41,843 nucleotides of DNA. It comes from VMCP01 sp964408945. Lineage in GTDB: Bacteria; Bacteroidota; Bacteroidia; NS11-12g; UBA955. Shown piece after piece: positions 1 to 7,501 of this stretch. The stretch lies in assembly GCA_964408945.1 (NCBI GenBank), contig CAYPBJ010000020.1:1-41843 (forward strand), in the 5' to 3' direction. The translations under genes and the position numbers were made by a program. Below the pieces are notes generated by a model, which was not told the DNA's origin, did not search any database, and saw nothing but the letters and a program-made list of their open reading frames with translations. Every line of letters begins with the position of its first letter. Positions within the stretch are counted from its first letter, which is position 1.

Positions 1-971
1 TCCGCCAACCTCACATTCAACATCCAAACATGCGGCATTTCGGGGAATTCGTATAATTGAATGCAGCAGTTTTCCGACTTTAAATGGGTGTATAGCGTTT
101 GAGCGTCGCTGTAAAATATGTCGCGGCTGCCAATGAATACCTTGATGGGCGGCAAATAGCTTAGGTCAGATTGCGATTGAAGCCAGGGCAGCGGACACAT
201 GAACGGGTGGGTGACCGTGTCGCTTCCGGAGTAGGCCGTGGCGGCGAGCTTTAAGGTTGGCAAGGATAAAATGGGGTCAGAAATGGAATCTGTTATTATT
301 CGTTTGTTCGACATGCTGGCGTCCAACCAAGGAGAAAGAAGAATCAATCCTGCCAATTGGCGGCCTTTGACCATGATCGCTGAAGAGAGTGCCAGTCCTC
401 CGCCTGCAGAATCGCCCATGATGATGATTTCTGCCTCCGGATAGGTGTCGTAGATCCATAGCATCAGATATTTCATGTAGACTTCTACCTGACGTTGAGT
501 GAAGTCGGGTGCTAGCGGATAATCGGGCACGATGACGCGGTTGCCGCTGAGGTCAATGTATTGCTCAATGAATTCCCAATGCATGGGCAGAAGATTGGCC
601 ACATATCCACCGCCGTGCAGGTAAATGACGGTTTTTCGGGATGGTTTGGCCGACTTGGGTTCCAGCACCCAGAGTTTTCTGTTTTGCAAAGTGGTGTCGT
701 TCAGTTGGTACTTGAGTTTGAAATGCAACATGGGCGAAACGGCTCGCTCTGGGGCCATTTGCTTCTTGAGGATTTTCTCAAAGAGGAGATCAACGCGCGA
801 TTTTTCGGCGAGGTCAATCATGAGATTGGAGGCTAAGCTGGTTTTTTGGGGCGCAACAAAATGCAAAGTACAGGTGTCTTGGGTTGATTCTGCTGCGGCA
901 ATGGGTTGCTGCGATTGGCAGGAGAGGAGATATCCCCCGAGAAATAAAAACCAAGCCCAATAAAACTTCAT
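1..971 (-). CDS. Alpha/beta hydrolase (HSL-type esterase) lipoprotein, 3' end outside window
   Basis: Reading from the ATG at 971 down to the window edge gives 323 residues with no stop, so the gene is cut at its C-terminus. The N-terminus is a lipoprotein signal (hydrophobic stretch, then LLSC with Cys18), implying an exported, lipid-anchored enzyme. The fold is that of the hormone-sensitive-lipase group of alpha/beta hydrolases: oxyanion-hole motif HGGG at residues 119-122, nucleophile elbow GDSAGG with Ser188, a likely acid Asp284 in GSRD, and a likely catalytic His314 in MPHVW. The whole catalytic triad is therefore inside the window and only a short tail is missing. Family members hydrolyse short-chain esters; the substrate cannot be told from sequence. 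It is divergent from prfB. Confidence 0.88.
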   Translation of the reverse strand, partial: MKFYWAWFLFLGGYLLSCQSQQPIAAAESTQDTCTLHFVAPQKTSLASNLMIDLAEKSRVDLLFEKILKKQMAPERAVSPMLHFKLKYQLNDTTLQNRKLWVLEPKSAKPSRKTVIYLHGGGYVANLLPMHWEFIEQYIDLSGNRVIVPDYPLAPDFTQRQVEVYMKYLMLWIYDTYPEAEIIIMGDSAGGGLALSSAIMVKGRQLAGLILLSPWLDASMSNKRIITDSISDPILSLPTLKLAATAYSGSDTVTHPFMCPLPWLQSQSDLSYLPPIKVFIGSRDIFYSDAQTLYTHLKSENCCIQLYEFPEMPHVWMLNVRLA

Positions 972-1047
972 GGTGCAAAGGTCCTCAGAAAATCAATCAT
1001 TTGCAGGTAAATCAGACGCATTGTGCCAAATCTTCGATGATTAAGCG

Positions 1048-1055
1048 TAATTTTG
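1048..1055 (+). promoter_or_regulatory. Candidate -7 element for prfB
   Basis: TAATTTTG matches the Bacteroidota -7 consensus TAnnTTTG and ends 4 nt before the ATG, which would make the transcript leaderless or nearly so. No well-spaced TTG -33 box is seen; the nearest is 24 nt upstream. Confidence 0.4.
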
Positions 1056-1059
1056 CGGC

Positions 1060-2143
1060 ATGAACGCAGAGCATCTGAAAGATATAAAAAGCCGTGTGCA
1101 GGCTTTGAGGGGGTATCTTTGACTTGGATAGAAAATTAGCTGAAATAGCAGACGAAGAAGAACAAACCCTGGATCCATCGTTTTGGGACGATCCAAAGAG
1201 GGCAGAAGCCCATTTGAAGAAAATCAAGGACAAAAAAATCTGGACGGAAGCCTTCGCAAAAGTGAACGGCGCCCTCGAAGATTTGACGGTATTGCACGAG
1301 TTTCAAGAAATAGGAGAAGCCAAGCCCGAAGAGGTTGATGCTCAGTACAAAGAGGTTCAAGACGCACTTGAAGATTTAGAATTCAAGAACATGCTGCAGT
1401 CTGAAGAAGACGCCTTGAGCTGTGTATTGGAAATCAATGCCGGTGCTGGTGGTACGGAAAGCTGCGACTGGGCCGAAATACTGTCTCGTATGTACATGAT
1501 GTGGGCCGAGAAAAACGATTTCAAGGTTACTGAATTGGATAGGCAAGACGGCGACGTTGCCGGAATAAAATCGTTATCGCTCGAAATCACCGGGAGTTTT
1601 GCTTTTGGATACCTCAAAGGTGAAAACGGGGTTCACCGAATGGTGAGAATTTCGCCGTTCGACTCAAGCGCTCGCCGACATACATCGTTCGCATCGGTTT
1701 ATGTGTATCCTTTGGTGGATGATTCGATTGAAATTGACATCAAAGCTGCCGATATTGACTTCCACACCTCGCGAAGCGGTGGTGCGGGTGGACAGAACGT
1801 GAACAAGGTGGAAACCAAGGTGCAGTTGACGCACATTCCAACCGGAATTGTGGTAATCTGTCAAGTAGAACGTTCTCAGTTGGCCAACCGCGAACGCGCC
1901 ATGCAAATGATGAAATCGAGGTTGTACGAAATGGAAATTCAGAAGCGAAATGCCGCCCGACAAGAGATTGAAGCCGGTAAAATGAAAATTGAGTGGGGTT
2001 CACAAATCCGCAACTACGTTTTTCATCCTTACAAGCTCATCAAAGACGTGCGCACCGATGTTGAAACCAGCAATGTGAATAACGTGATGGACGGCGACTT
2101 GTGGCCATTCATCAAAGCCTTCTTGCTTCAAGCAAAAAAATAA
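1060..2143 (+). CDS. prfB: Peptide chain release factor 2 with programmed +1 frameshift
   Basis: RF2 terminates translation at UAA and UGA. Translation starts at ATG 1060, reads 20 codons and meets an in-frame TGA at 1120-1122. A +1 shift on CTT (1117-1119) continues with GAC (1121-1123), so the product is join(1060..1119,1121..2143), 360 residues. The recoding site AGGGGGTATCTTTGAC is the same arrangement known from E. coli prfB: internal Shine-Dalgarno-like AGGGGG at 1108-1113, slippery CTT, TGA stop, then C. The RF2 recognition tripeptide SPF lies at about residues 198-200 and the catalytic GGQ at about 243-245. A gene call that ignores the shift would start wrongly at TTG 1124. The 3' end faces the photolyase gene only 4 bp away. 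Confidence 0.97.
1108..1123 (+). promoter_or_regulatory. RF2 autoregulatory +1 frameshift site
   Basis: AGGGGG (SD-like) is followed three bases later by CTT TGA C. When RF2 is scarce the UGA is decoded slowly and the ribosome slips +1, raising RF2 synthesis; this is the established mechanism for prfB. Confidence 0.93.
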
Positions 2144-2147
2144 AGAA

Positions 2148-3437
2148 TTAACTCAAAGCCTTTTTGTAGGTTTCCAAACAACGCAATCTCGCGGCGGCAT
2201 GGTCTACCATGGGTTTAGGATATTTAGGGGTGCCAAATTCTGGCACCCATTTTTTTACGTATAAAAACTGAGGGTCAAACTTTTCAAGCTGAGAAGTGGG
2301 ATTGAACACCCTGAAATAAGGCGCTGCATCCACTCCGCTTCCTGCCGCCCATTGCCAACCGCCGTTGTTGCTCGCGAGTTCAAAGTCGAGCAGTTTTTGA
2401 GCAAAATAGGCTTCGCCCCAGCGCCAGTCAATCAACAAGTGCTTGGTCAAGAAGCTGGCCACCACCATTCTCACTCGGTTGTGCATGAATCCGGTCGCAT
2501 TCAACTCCCTCATTCCGGCATCTACCAGAGGATAACCCGTGGTTCCGTTTTTCCAATGTTCAAATTGTTGAACGTCGTTGATCCACTCAATTTGATCGTA
2601 TTGCGGCTTAAAAGATTGGTTCACCACACGCGGAAAATGCCACAAAATCTGCATGTAAAACTCTCTCCAAATCAATTCGTTGATCCATTTTTCGCTCAAG
2701 TTTTTTCCTTTTTCGAACTTTTCTCTTACCGAAATCGTTCCAAACCGAAAGTGCACCGACAGCCTCGTCGTTCCCAATACCGAGGGAATGTCTCTCTGTT
2801 CTTCGTATTTCCTGATTCGACCTTGTTCTACCGCTGCCGGCGGAAACTCCATTCCGCTGCTAGCAAATCCCATCGATTCCAACGACGGAATATTTGAAGA
2901 TTCGAACTTCAATAGATGGTTGAGGTGGTTTTCTGAGGGATATTGAATTACAGGGTGTTGAGACAGCCTGAGTTTCCATTTTTTCATGTAGGGCGTAAAC
3001 ACCGTGTACGGCAAGCCGTCGTCTTTGACCACTTCGTTTTGTTCAAAAATTACTTGGTCTTTGAAACTCTGGTAACTCTTGTTCTGATCTTTACACAGTT
3101 GTTCAATGTGGTTGTCCCTCTCAATGGCTTGAGGTTCGTAATCGCGATTGACAAACAAACCACGAGCAAGAGGCTCGCTCAGTAGTTGTTTCCAAACATC
3201 TCTTGACGGTCCGTAGTGGACTTCCAAGTTGCCGTTCAGTTCGAGTTTGAGAGAGGTAATCTGTTGATGAATGAATTCCACTCGGGAATCAACGGGTTTT
3301 TCCAATAAATCAAGGATGTCTCTATCAAAAACAAAAACGCATTTCACAGCATAACCCGAGTTCAAGGCTTGATACAAGCCGTGATTGTCTTGCACCCGCA
3401 GATCTCTGCGAAACCAAAAGTACACAAACTCACTCAT
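2148..3437 (-). CDS. phr: Deoxyribodipyrimidine photo-lyase
   Basis: Light-driven repair of cyclobutane pyrimidine dimers using FAD. The 429-residue product has an N-terminal antenna-type Rossmann domain beginning with VYFWFRRDLRVQDN and a C-terminal FAD-binding helical domain. The latter contains WREFYMQILWHFP, then GMRELNATGFMHNRVRM, then the highly conserved stretch ending in NNGGWQWAAGSGVDAAPYFR, typical of class I photolyases. It is slightly short for the family, but both domains are complete. Its ATG overlaps the TGA of the upstream epimerase gene (ATGA at 3434-3437), so the two are probably translationally coupled. The operon is divergent from a B12-type photoreceptor regulator, which fits light-dependent expression (inference). 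A cryptochrome role is possible but less likely in this context. Confidence 0.94.
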   Translation of the reverse strand: MSEFVYFWFRRDLRVQDNHGLYQALNSGYAVKCVFVFDRDILDLLEKPVDSRVEFIHQQITSLKLELNGNLEVHYGPSRDVWKQLLSEPLARGLFVNRDYEPQAIERDNHIEQLCKDQNKSYQSFKDQVIFEQNEVVKDDGLPYTVFTPYMKKWKLRLSQHPVIQYPSENHLNHLLKFESSNIPSLESMGFASSGMEFPPAAVEQGRIRKYEEQRDIPSVLGTTRLSVHFRFGTISVREKFEKGKNLSEKWINELIWREFYMQILWHFPRVVNQSFKPQYDQIEWINDVQQFEHWKNGTTGYPLVDAGMRELNATGFMHNRVRMVVASFLTKHLLIDWRWGEAYFAQKLLDFELASNNGGWQWAAGSGVDAAPYFRVFNPTSQLEKFDPQFLYVKKWVPEFGTPKYPKPMVDHAAARLRCLETYKKALS

Positions 3438-4324
3438 TTCACTAAACTGTCAATGGCGGACTGAACTTCGGGAAATTCAAATTTGAAGCCGTTTTGCAGC
3501 AATTTTTCACAAGACACTCGTTGAGATGTCAGCGGCAAAATGCTTCTATCACCCAAAATGATTTTCAAAAAGAAAGCCGGAACCGTGGGTGTAAACTTGA
3601 GGAATTTGCCTTTCAACAATGATTTCGCAAATTCACCTTGAGTGCAAACCCCGGGTGAAACGGCGTTGTAGGTCCCTGCAGGAACTGAACCTTCGGCCAA
3701 TGCGCGGTAAATTTGAATCAGATCTTTGTAATGAATCCAACTCCATACATTGTCGCCGCTTCCGGTAACGGGAACCACACCCAACTTATGGGTTTTTGCT
3801 GCCACTGGAAAAATACCGGCACTGGTTTCGAGTACAAGTCCCACGCGAACCACACTCACATCGATGCCTAAGGCCGCGGCCTGCTGGGCTTCGAATTCCC
3901 AGTCTTTGCAGACTTTCTGCAAAAAACCATCCCCGGAGGGAGAATCCTCAGAAAAAACTGCGCCGGGATCGGGATAATAACCAATGGCCGAGGTGCTGAT
4001 GAAATGTTTTACGCGCCCTGGATTTTTTTTCAGCCCTTCTACCAAAAGGCGAGTGCCCAGAATTCGGGTGTCGTATATGGACTGTTTATGGGCTTTTGTC
4101 CACGGTTTGGCGATGCTGCTGCCGGCCAAATGGATCACACAATCAATGGTATCGAAAAGATTTTCAGGTAAATAATGATTTTTTATGCTCCATGTTAAAT
4201 CTTTTTTAACATTAGAATTGTTATCATCATGTACCAACTGAAAAACAGTGTGATTGTTTTGTAGCAAAAGAGCTTTCAAATGCTTTCCCACTGTACCTGA
4301 GCTACCTGTAATTAGAATATTCAT
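3434..4324 (-). CDS. TIGR01777-family epimerase (YfcH-like SDR)
   Basis: An extended short-chain dehydrogenase/reductase of 296 residues. The chosen start is ATG 4324, giving MNILITGSSGTVGKHL, in which the NAD(P)-binding glycine motif GSSGTVG begins at residue 7. Upstream in-frame codons up to 4510 would only translate the antisense of the neighbouring regulator and are rejected. Other family marks are HLAGSSIAKPW, the catalytic-region STSAIGYYPD, a WIHYKDLI segment and the C-terminal DUF1731-like region ending near LPLTSQRVSCEKLLQNGF. The substrate of this family is unknown; members are often annotated as cell-division-inhibitor SulA homologues, with little support. It overlaps photolyase by 4 nt, and its start codon is only 4 bp from the divergent regulator start. 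Confidence 0.9.
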   Translation of the reverse strand: MNILITGSSGTVGKHLKALLLQNNHTVFQLVHDDNNSNVKKDLTWSIKNHYLPENLFDTIDCVIHLAGSSIAKPWTKAHKQSIYDTRILGTRLLVEGLKKNPGRVKHFISTSAIGYYPDPGAVFSEDSPSGDGFLQKVCKDWEFEAQQAAALGIDVSVVRVGLVLETSAGIFPVAAKTHKLGVVPVTGSGDNVWSWIHYKDLIQIYRALAEGSVPAGTYNAVSPGVCTQGEFAKSLLKGKFLKFTPTVPAFFLKIILGDRSILPLTSQRVSCEKLLQNGFKFEFPEVQSAIDSLVK

Positions 4325-4328
4325 AAGA

Positions 4329-5282
4329 ATGACTGAGAATACAACAAATGAAATCAAAAAAAGTCGTGGGCTCAAAAAGTCTAAGAAGGATTTCCGCGAT
4401 AAATATTTCATAAAAGATGTAGAAAACATCACCGGTATCAAGGCATTCACCATTCGTGTGTGGGAACAGCGATACGGAATGCTCGTTCCGAAAAGAACTG
4501 ATACCAACATCAGATATTACGAAGAAGAGGACTTAAAATACATGATGAATGTAGCCCTATTGAATGTCAATGGGTACAAAATCAGTAAAATAGCGGAAAT
4601 GTCGAGAGACGAAGTTCAAAGAAGAACGCTCAACATTTCTGAAAACGCTTCAACCCATCAAAATCAGATTTCGGCCATGACCAATGCCATGATCCAGTTT
4701 GATGAAAAAGAATTCAATAAAATTTTATCCATCAGCTTCTTAAAGTTGGGGGTTATTGAAACCACCGGACATATCATCTTTCCATTCTTGCAACACGTAG
4801 GTATTTTATGGCTCAGCGGATCCATCAACGTAGCCCACGAACACTTCATTACCAATTTGATTAAGCAGCGCATGTATGTGGCTGTAGATCAAGTGACAAC
4901 GCCTAAGTTGCCCAATGCGAAGAAATTCATATTGTTCCTTCCCAACGGCGAAAATCACGAGCTCAGTTTATTGTTCGCCAGTTACATCTTGAAAACCCGC
5001 GGACACGAGGTAATTTACATAGGTTCATCGACTCCCATTGACGACTTAAACCAATTATTCAAGGTTCACCAACCCGATGTTTTGTTCTGTGCCATCACCA
5101 ATGCAAACAGCAACATTCCAGTTCAGGTGTACGTTAATACGCTGTCACGCAATTGGCCCAATACCACCATCTGTTTTACCGGAAATCAAATTGTAAGACG
5201 CCGCGACCTTAAAGTGGGCAGCAATTGCAGAATCATTGGAAGTCCTGACGACTTCTTTACGTTTCTAGATCAGTTGAAATAA
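4329..5282 (+). CDS. MerR-family regulator with B12-binding photosensor domain (CarH/LitR-like)
   Basis: A DNA-binding light sensor of 317 residues. Residues about 25-95 form a MerR winged helix (FIKDVENITGIKAFTIRVWE, then QRYGMLVPKR). Residues about 120-185 form the helical cap of a B12 photoreceptor, with the W-x9-EH signature at W161 and E171-H172. The C-terminus is a Rossmann-like cobalamin domain with E208-x-H210, the lower-ligand motif, although the usual ExHxxG glycine is serine here. In CarH, adenosylcobalamin holds a tetramer on DNA in the dark and light breaks it, derepressing target genes. The residue after W161 is Leu, where Thermus CarH has the His that forms the light-state bis-His adduct. 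ATG 4329 is chosen because the upstream in-frame extension is only antisense of the epimerase. Targets probably include the divergent epimerase-phr operon (inference). Confidence 0.87.
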   Translation: MTENTTNEIKKSRGLKKSKKDFRDKYFIKDVENITGIKAFTIRVWEQRYGMLVPKRTDTNIRYYEEEDLKYMMNVALLNVNGYKISKIAEMSRDEVQRRTLNISENASTHQNQISAMTNAMIQFDEKEFNKILSISFLKLGVIETTGHIIFPFLQHVGILWLSGSINVAHEHFITNLIKQRMYVAVDQVTTPKLPNAKKFILFLPNGENHELSLLFASYILKTRGHEVIYIGSSTPIDDLNQLFKVHQPDVLFCAITNANSNIPVQVYVNTLSRNWPNTTICFTGNQIVRRRDLKVGSNCRIIGSPDDFFTFLDQLK

Positions 5283-6348
5283 TTACTTCAGGCAGGAGTT
5301 CCACACCGTTCACCAAATGCTCGGCGTACAGCGGACTCAACAAGCTGACCAAGCTGCTGCCTTTTGATCCCAATCCATTGTAAATGTACATTCCTTTTTG
5401 TGAGGGATGTTCGCCCATAAAAGGCCTGTGAGTATTGATTGTGGGACGTGGAGCCCGTTTGTGATCAATCACTTCAAGCGTGTAAGTTTCAGGAATCCAT
5501 TCTCGGAAAATGGACATCAATTCGTTCAAGTCTTTTTCATCGGGTTCAGTAGATAGAGACCCACTGTGAAAAGTACTTCCGCCTATCCAAAGGTCATTCC
5601 CCAACGGAACCAACCACTCTTTTCGTTTCAAAATGTAACGACTGGGCAATCCCACAATTCTGAATTTGATCAAATCTCCTCCGGTTACCGTGAGCGGCAA
5701 ATACGAAAACCAAGGATTTTCTAGCATCTTGACGCCTTCTGCAAAAACGATCTTGTTATATTTTCTGTTTCCCGAAGGACTTTTCCAAATTATTTCGTTA
5801 GAATCAAAGATTAAATCGTTGTAATTTAATATGTTGGAGTGTATCAATACTCCTTTTGAATGAAGATAACTACCGGCCTTTTCCAAGAACACAGAAACAT
5901 CCAACTTGCCGCTTAAATGGCAAATGGCTGCTCCAAACGGAAGAGGTATTCCATATTCTGAGGTTTCCGCAGGTTCAACCGGCGTAAGGTGCTGCGTGAA
6001 TCCGTTTTGGCGCGATCTCTTGGTCCAATTCTTGGTATGCGCTTCGTTCTTGTGAACCTGTAAGGTCTCAATGCGATGAATGAACTTTTCATCCTCCGAA
6101 ACTCCAAAAAGGCTTTGCCATTCTTCGTAGTATTCAAACACCGATGGGTAGATAGCATCGCAATGCCAGGCTTTTTGAACGTTTCTAGGAACCATGGGAT
6201 TCATCATCCCTGCGGCAACTCGACTCGAAGAAAGTGGGTTATAGGCATCAATGATTTCAACAGAACTGCCTCGTTTATGGAGCTCTAGCGCCAGCGAAGT
6301 GCCCGATATGCCTGCACCTACAATTAGAAATTCAGCGTGTACCTCCAA
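5257..6348 (-). CDS. FAD-dependent oxidoreductase (DAO/glycine-oxidase-like fold)
   Basis: The product begins EVHAEFLIVGAGISGTSLAL, a classic N-terminal dinucleotide-binding fold (GAGISG), followed by the SSRVAAGMMNP stretch typical of the DadA/ThiO/MnmC-C oxidase superfamily. Near the C-terminus HKRAPRPTINTHRPFMGEHP and NGLGSKGSSL match the second FAD-contacting region. The closest functional guess is an amino-acid or amine oxidase; the substrate is unknown. No ATG lies before the glycine motif. I choose TTG 6348 (363 residues) because a good -7 box lies just upstream; TTG 6393 is in frame but would place that promoter inside the gene and overlap the divergent ATG. Its 3' end overlaps the regulator gene by 26 bp tail to tail. 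Confidence 0.82.
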   Translation of the reverse strand: MEVHAEFLIVGAGISGTSLALELHKRGSSVEIIDAYNPLSSSRVAAGMMNPMVPRNVQKAWHCDAIYPSVFEYYEEWQSLFGVSEDEKFIHRIETLQVHKNEAHTKNWTKRSRQNGFTQHLTPVEPAETSEYGIPLPFGAAICHLSGKLDVSVFLEKAGSYLHSKGVLIHSNILNYNDLIFDSNEIIWKSPSGNRKYNKIVFAEGVKMLENPWFSYLPLTVTGGDLIKFRIVGLPSRYILKRKEWLVPLGNDLWIGGSTFHSGSLSTEPDEKDLNELMSIFREWIPETYTLEVIDHKRAPRPTINTHRPFMGEHPSQKGMYIYNGLGSKGSSLVSLLSPLYAEHLVNGVELLPEVIISTDLET

Positions 6349-6365
6349 AATTTTCTCTTTATTTG

Positions 6366-6394
6366 CAAAGATAACGACTTGCCCTATGTTCAAA
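6366..6394 (-). promoter_or_regulatory. Bacteroidota-type promoter of the FAD oxidoreductase gene
   Basis: On the minus strand TTTG (6394-6391), 17 nt, then TATCTTTG (6373-6366), matching TTTG...TAnnTTTG. It lies 17 nt before the TTG 6348 start. The spacer is shorter than the 19-20 nt of the best sites in this window. Confidence 0.6.
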
Positions 6395-7051
6395 CGAAAG
6401 ATCCTATTTCTGATTGCTTTGAGTTTTTCTCTCGGGGGACGTGCTCAAATCCTCAAAAACATCGACAATGCCATTCAGCCTTGGCCCGATTGGAACAAAG
6501 CGCAATTTTATTTCTTGCCTTCGGTGGCCAGCGTTTTCAGTCAAATTGACGGCGATGGTGCCAGTGGATACAACAAATTTGGTTACCAATTGGCCCTTAA
6601 CACCGGTTATGCCTTGAATTCCAATCAAGCCGTTGAACTGAGTTTTGGCCTCTCTGAAAGAGGGTCACAACAAGGTATTGATCCCATCAATTCCTCTTTC
6701 AACGTGTTTCATATTCGCTACCGCTATTTTGAAACGGGTTTGCTTTTCCAGCAACGTTGGAAAAAGTTTCTCATAAACGGTGGACTAAGAACCACCTATT
6801 TGCTATCGGCCGAAGAAGAACTTGGCAGTGCTCCCGCGCTTCAAGATCACCTTAAAACCTTCGGAATCATGAGCGAATTGGGCATCAGAGCCAGAGTTCA
6901 TGAAAATTGGGCTTTGCAACTGACTACCAATTACGGACTCATGTCGCTGGCAAAAAATGAAATCATGATTCCCAATCCTATTTTCAGAACCTCCGGTCAG
7001 TTCTTGAACTGCATGAGCATCGGCGCCATTTATTTAATCAATCAACCCTAA
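6386..7051 (+). CDS. Outer-membrane beta-barrel-like protein of unknown function
   Basis: A 221-residue protein starting at ATG 6386 with an export signal (MFKRKILFLIALSFSLGGRAQ, about 20 residues). The mature part has alternating aromatic/polar strands and stretches such as FGYQLALNTGYALNSNQAVE, FGLSERGSQQG, RYRYFETGLLFQQRW, GLRTTYLL and WALQLTTNYGLMSL. This resembles the small 8-strand barrels (PorT/OmpA-like fold) common in Bacteroidota. No enzymatic motif is seen. Earlier in-frame starts, from 6251, are antisense of the FAD oxidoreductase and rejected. It is followed with no gap by the DUF4440-like lipoprotein gene, so the two probably form one transcript. Confidence 0.72.
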   Translation: MFKRKILFLIALSFSLGGRAQILKNIDNAIQPWPDWNKAQFYFLPSVASVFSQIDGDGASGYNKFGYQLALNTGYALNSNQAVELSFGLSERGSQQGIDPINSSFNVFHIRYRYFETGLLFQQRWKKFLINGGLRTTYLLSAEEELGSAPALQDHLKTFGIMSELGIRARVHENWALQLTTNYGLMSLAKNEIMIPNPIFRTSGQFLNCMSIGAIYLINQP

Positions 7052-7501
7052 ATGAAAGTTAAATTTCTCTCACTGGTTTTGTTTTTCTCTTTCTGGGGAT
7101 GGGGATGCGAGCAGCCTGCCAGCTTGCAAATGAATCGGGAATGGGCGATAAAACAAGTTCTAGCTAACCAGGTCAATGAATGGAACCGCGGAAGCGTTGA
7201 CGGATTCATGAAAGGTTATTGGAACAGCGATTCGCTTCAATTCATCACACCCAACGGCGTGAAAAAAGGGTACAACACCGTGTTGAAATCCTACAAAAAG
7301 AATTATCCCACCTCCCTCGAAATGGGGACTTTGCATTTTGAAATTTTGCACGTCAAATCCCTCAGCGATGACCATTCATCGGCCCAAGTTTTGGGCAAAT
7401 GGCACGTGACAGAAAATCCAAAACCGGGCAGCGGTTACTTTTCATTGATATTCCGATTCTTCGAAGATGGGCCAAAGATTATCATCGATCATACGTACTA
7501 A
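7052..7501 (+). CDS. DUF4440/SnoaL-like (NTF2-fold) lipoprotein
   Basis: A 149-residue protein with an N-terminal lipoprotein-type signal ending in GWGC (Cys19). The mature part has the layout of NTF2-like DUF4440 proteins: an initial helix with AIKQVLANQVNEWNRGSVDG, a GYWNSDSLQFITPNG strand pair, KKGYNTVLKSYKKNYP, then strands ending GKWHVTENPKPGSGYFSLI and a final IIIDHTY. Such proteins bind small molecules or are catalytically inert; the role here is unknown. The start directly abuts the preceding stop (TAA at 7049-7051, ATG at 7052) and the end overlaps the next gene by 35 bp, supporting an operon. Confidence 0.75.
   Translation: MKVKFLSLVLFFSFWGWGCEQPASLQMNREWAIKQVLANQVNEWNRGSVDGFMKGYWNSDSLQFITPNGVKKGYNTVLKSYKKNYPTSLEMGTLHFEILHVKSLSDDHSSAQVLGKWHVTENPKPGSGYFSLIFRFFEDGPKIIIDHTY

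Noticed and set aside
238..963. Plus-strand open frames within 238-963
   Set aside because: They are antisense shadows of the minus-strand esterase, which has complete catalytic motifs.
4229..4306. CarH/LitR operator candidates (TGTAC half-sites near 4229 and 4292)
   Set aside because: The half-sites are far apart and not arranged as an inverted repeat. A nearby TACCTG direct repeat is explained by glycine codons of the epimerase NAD-binding motif.
4325..4510. N-terminal extension of the epimerase up to 4510
   Set aside because: It is antisense to the regulator's DNA-binding domain, and the Rossmann motif starts right after ATG 4324.
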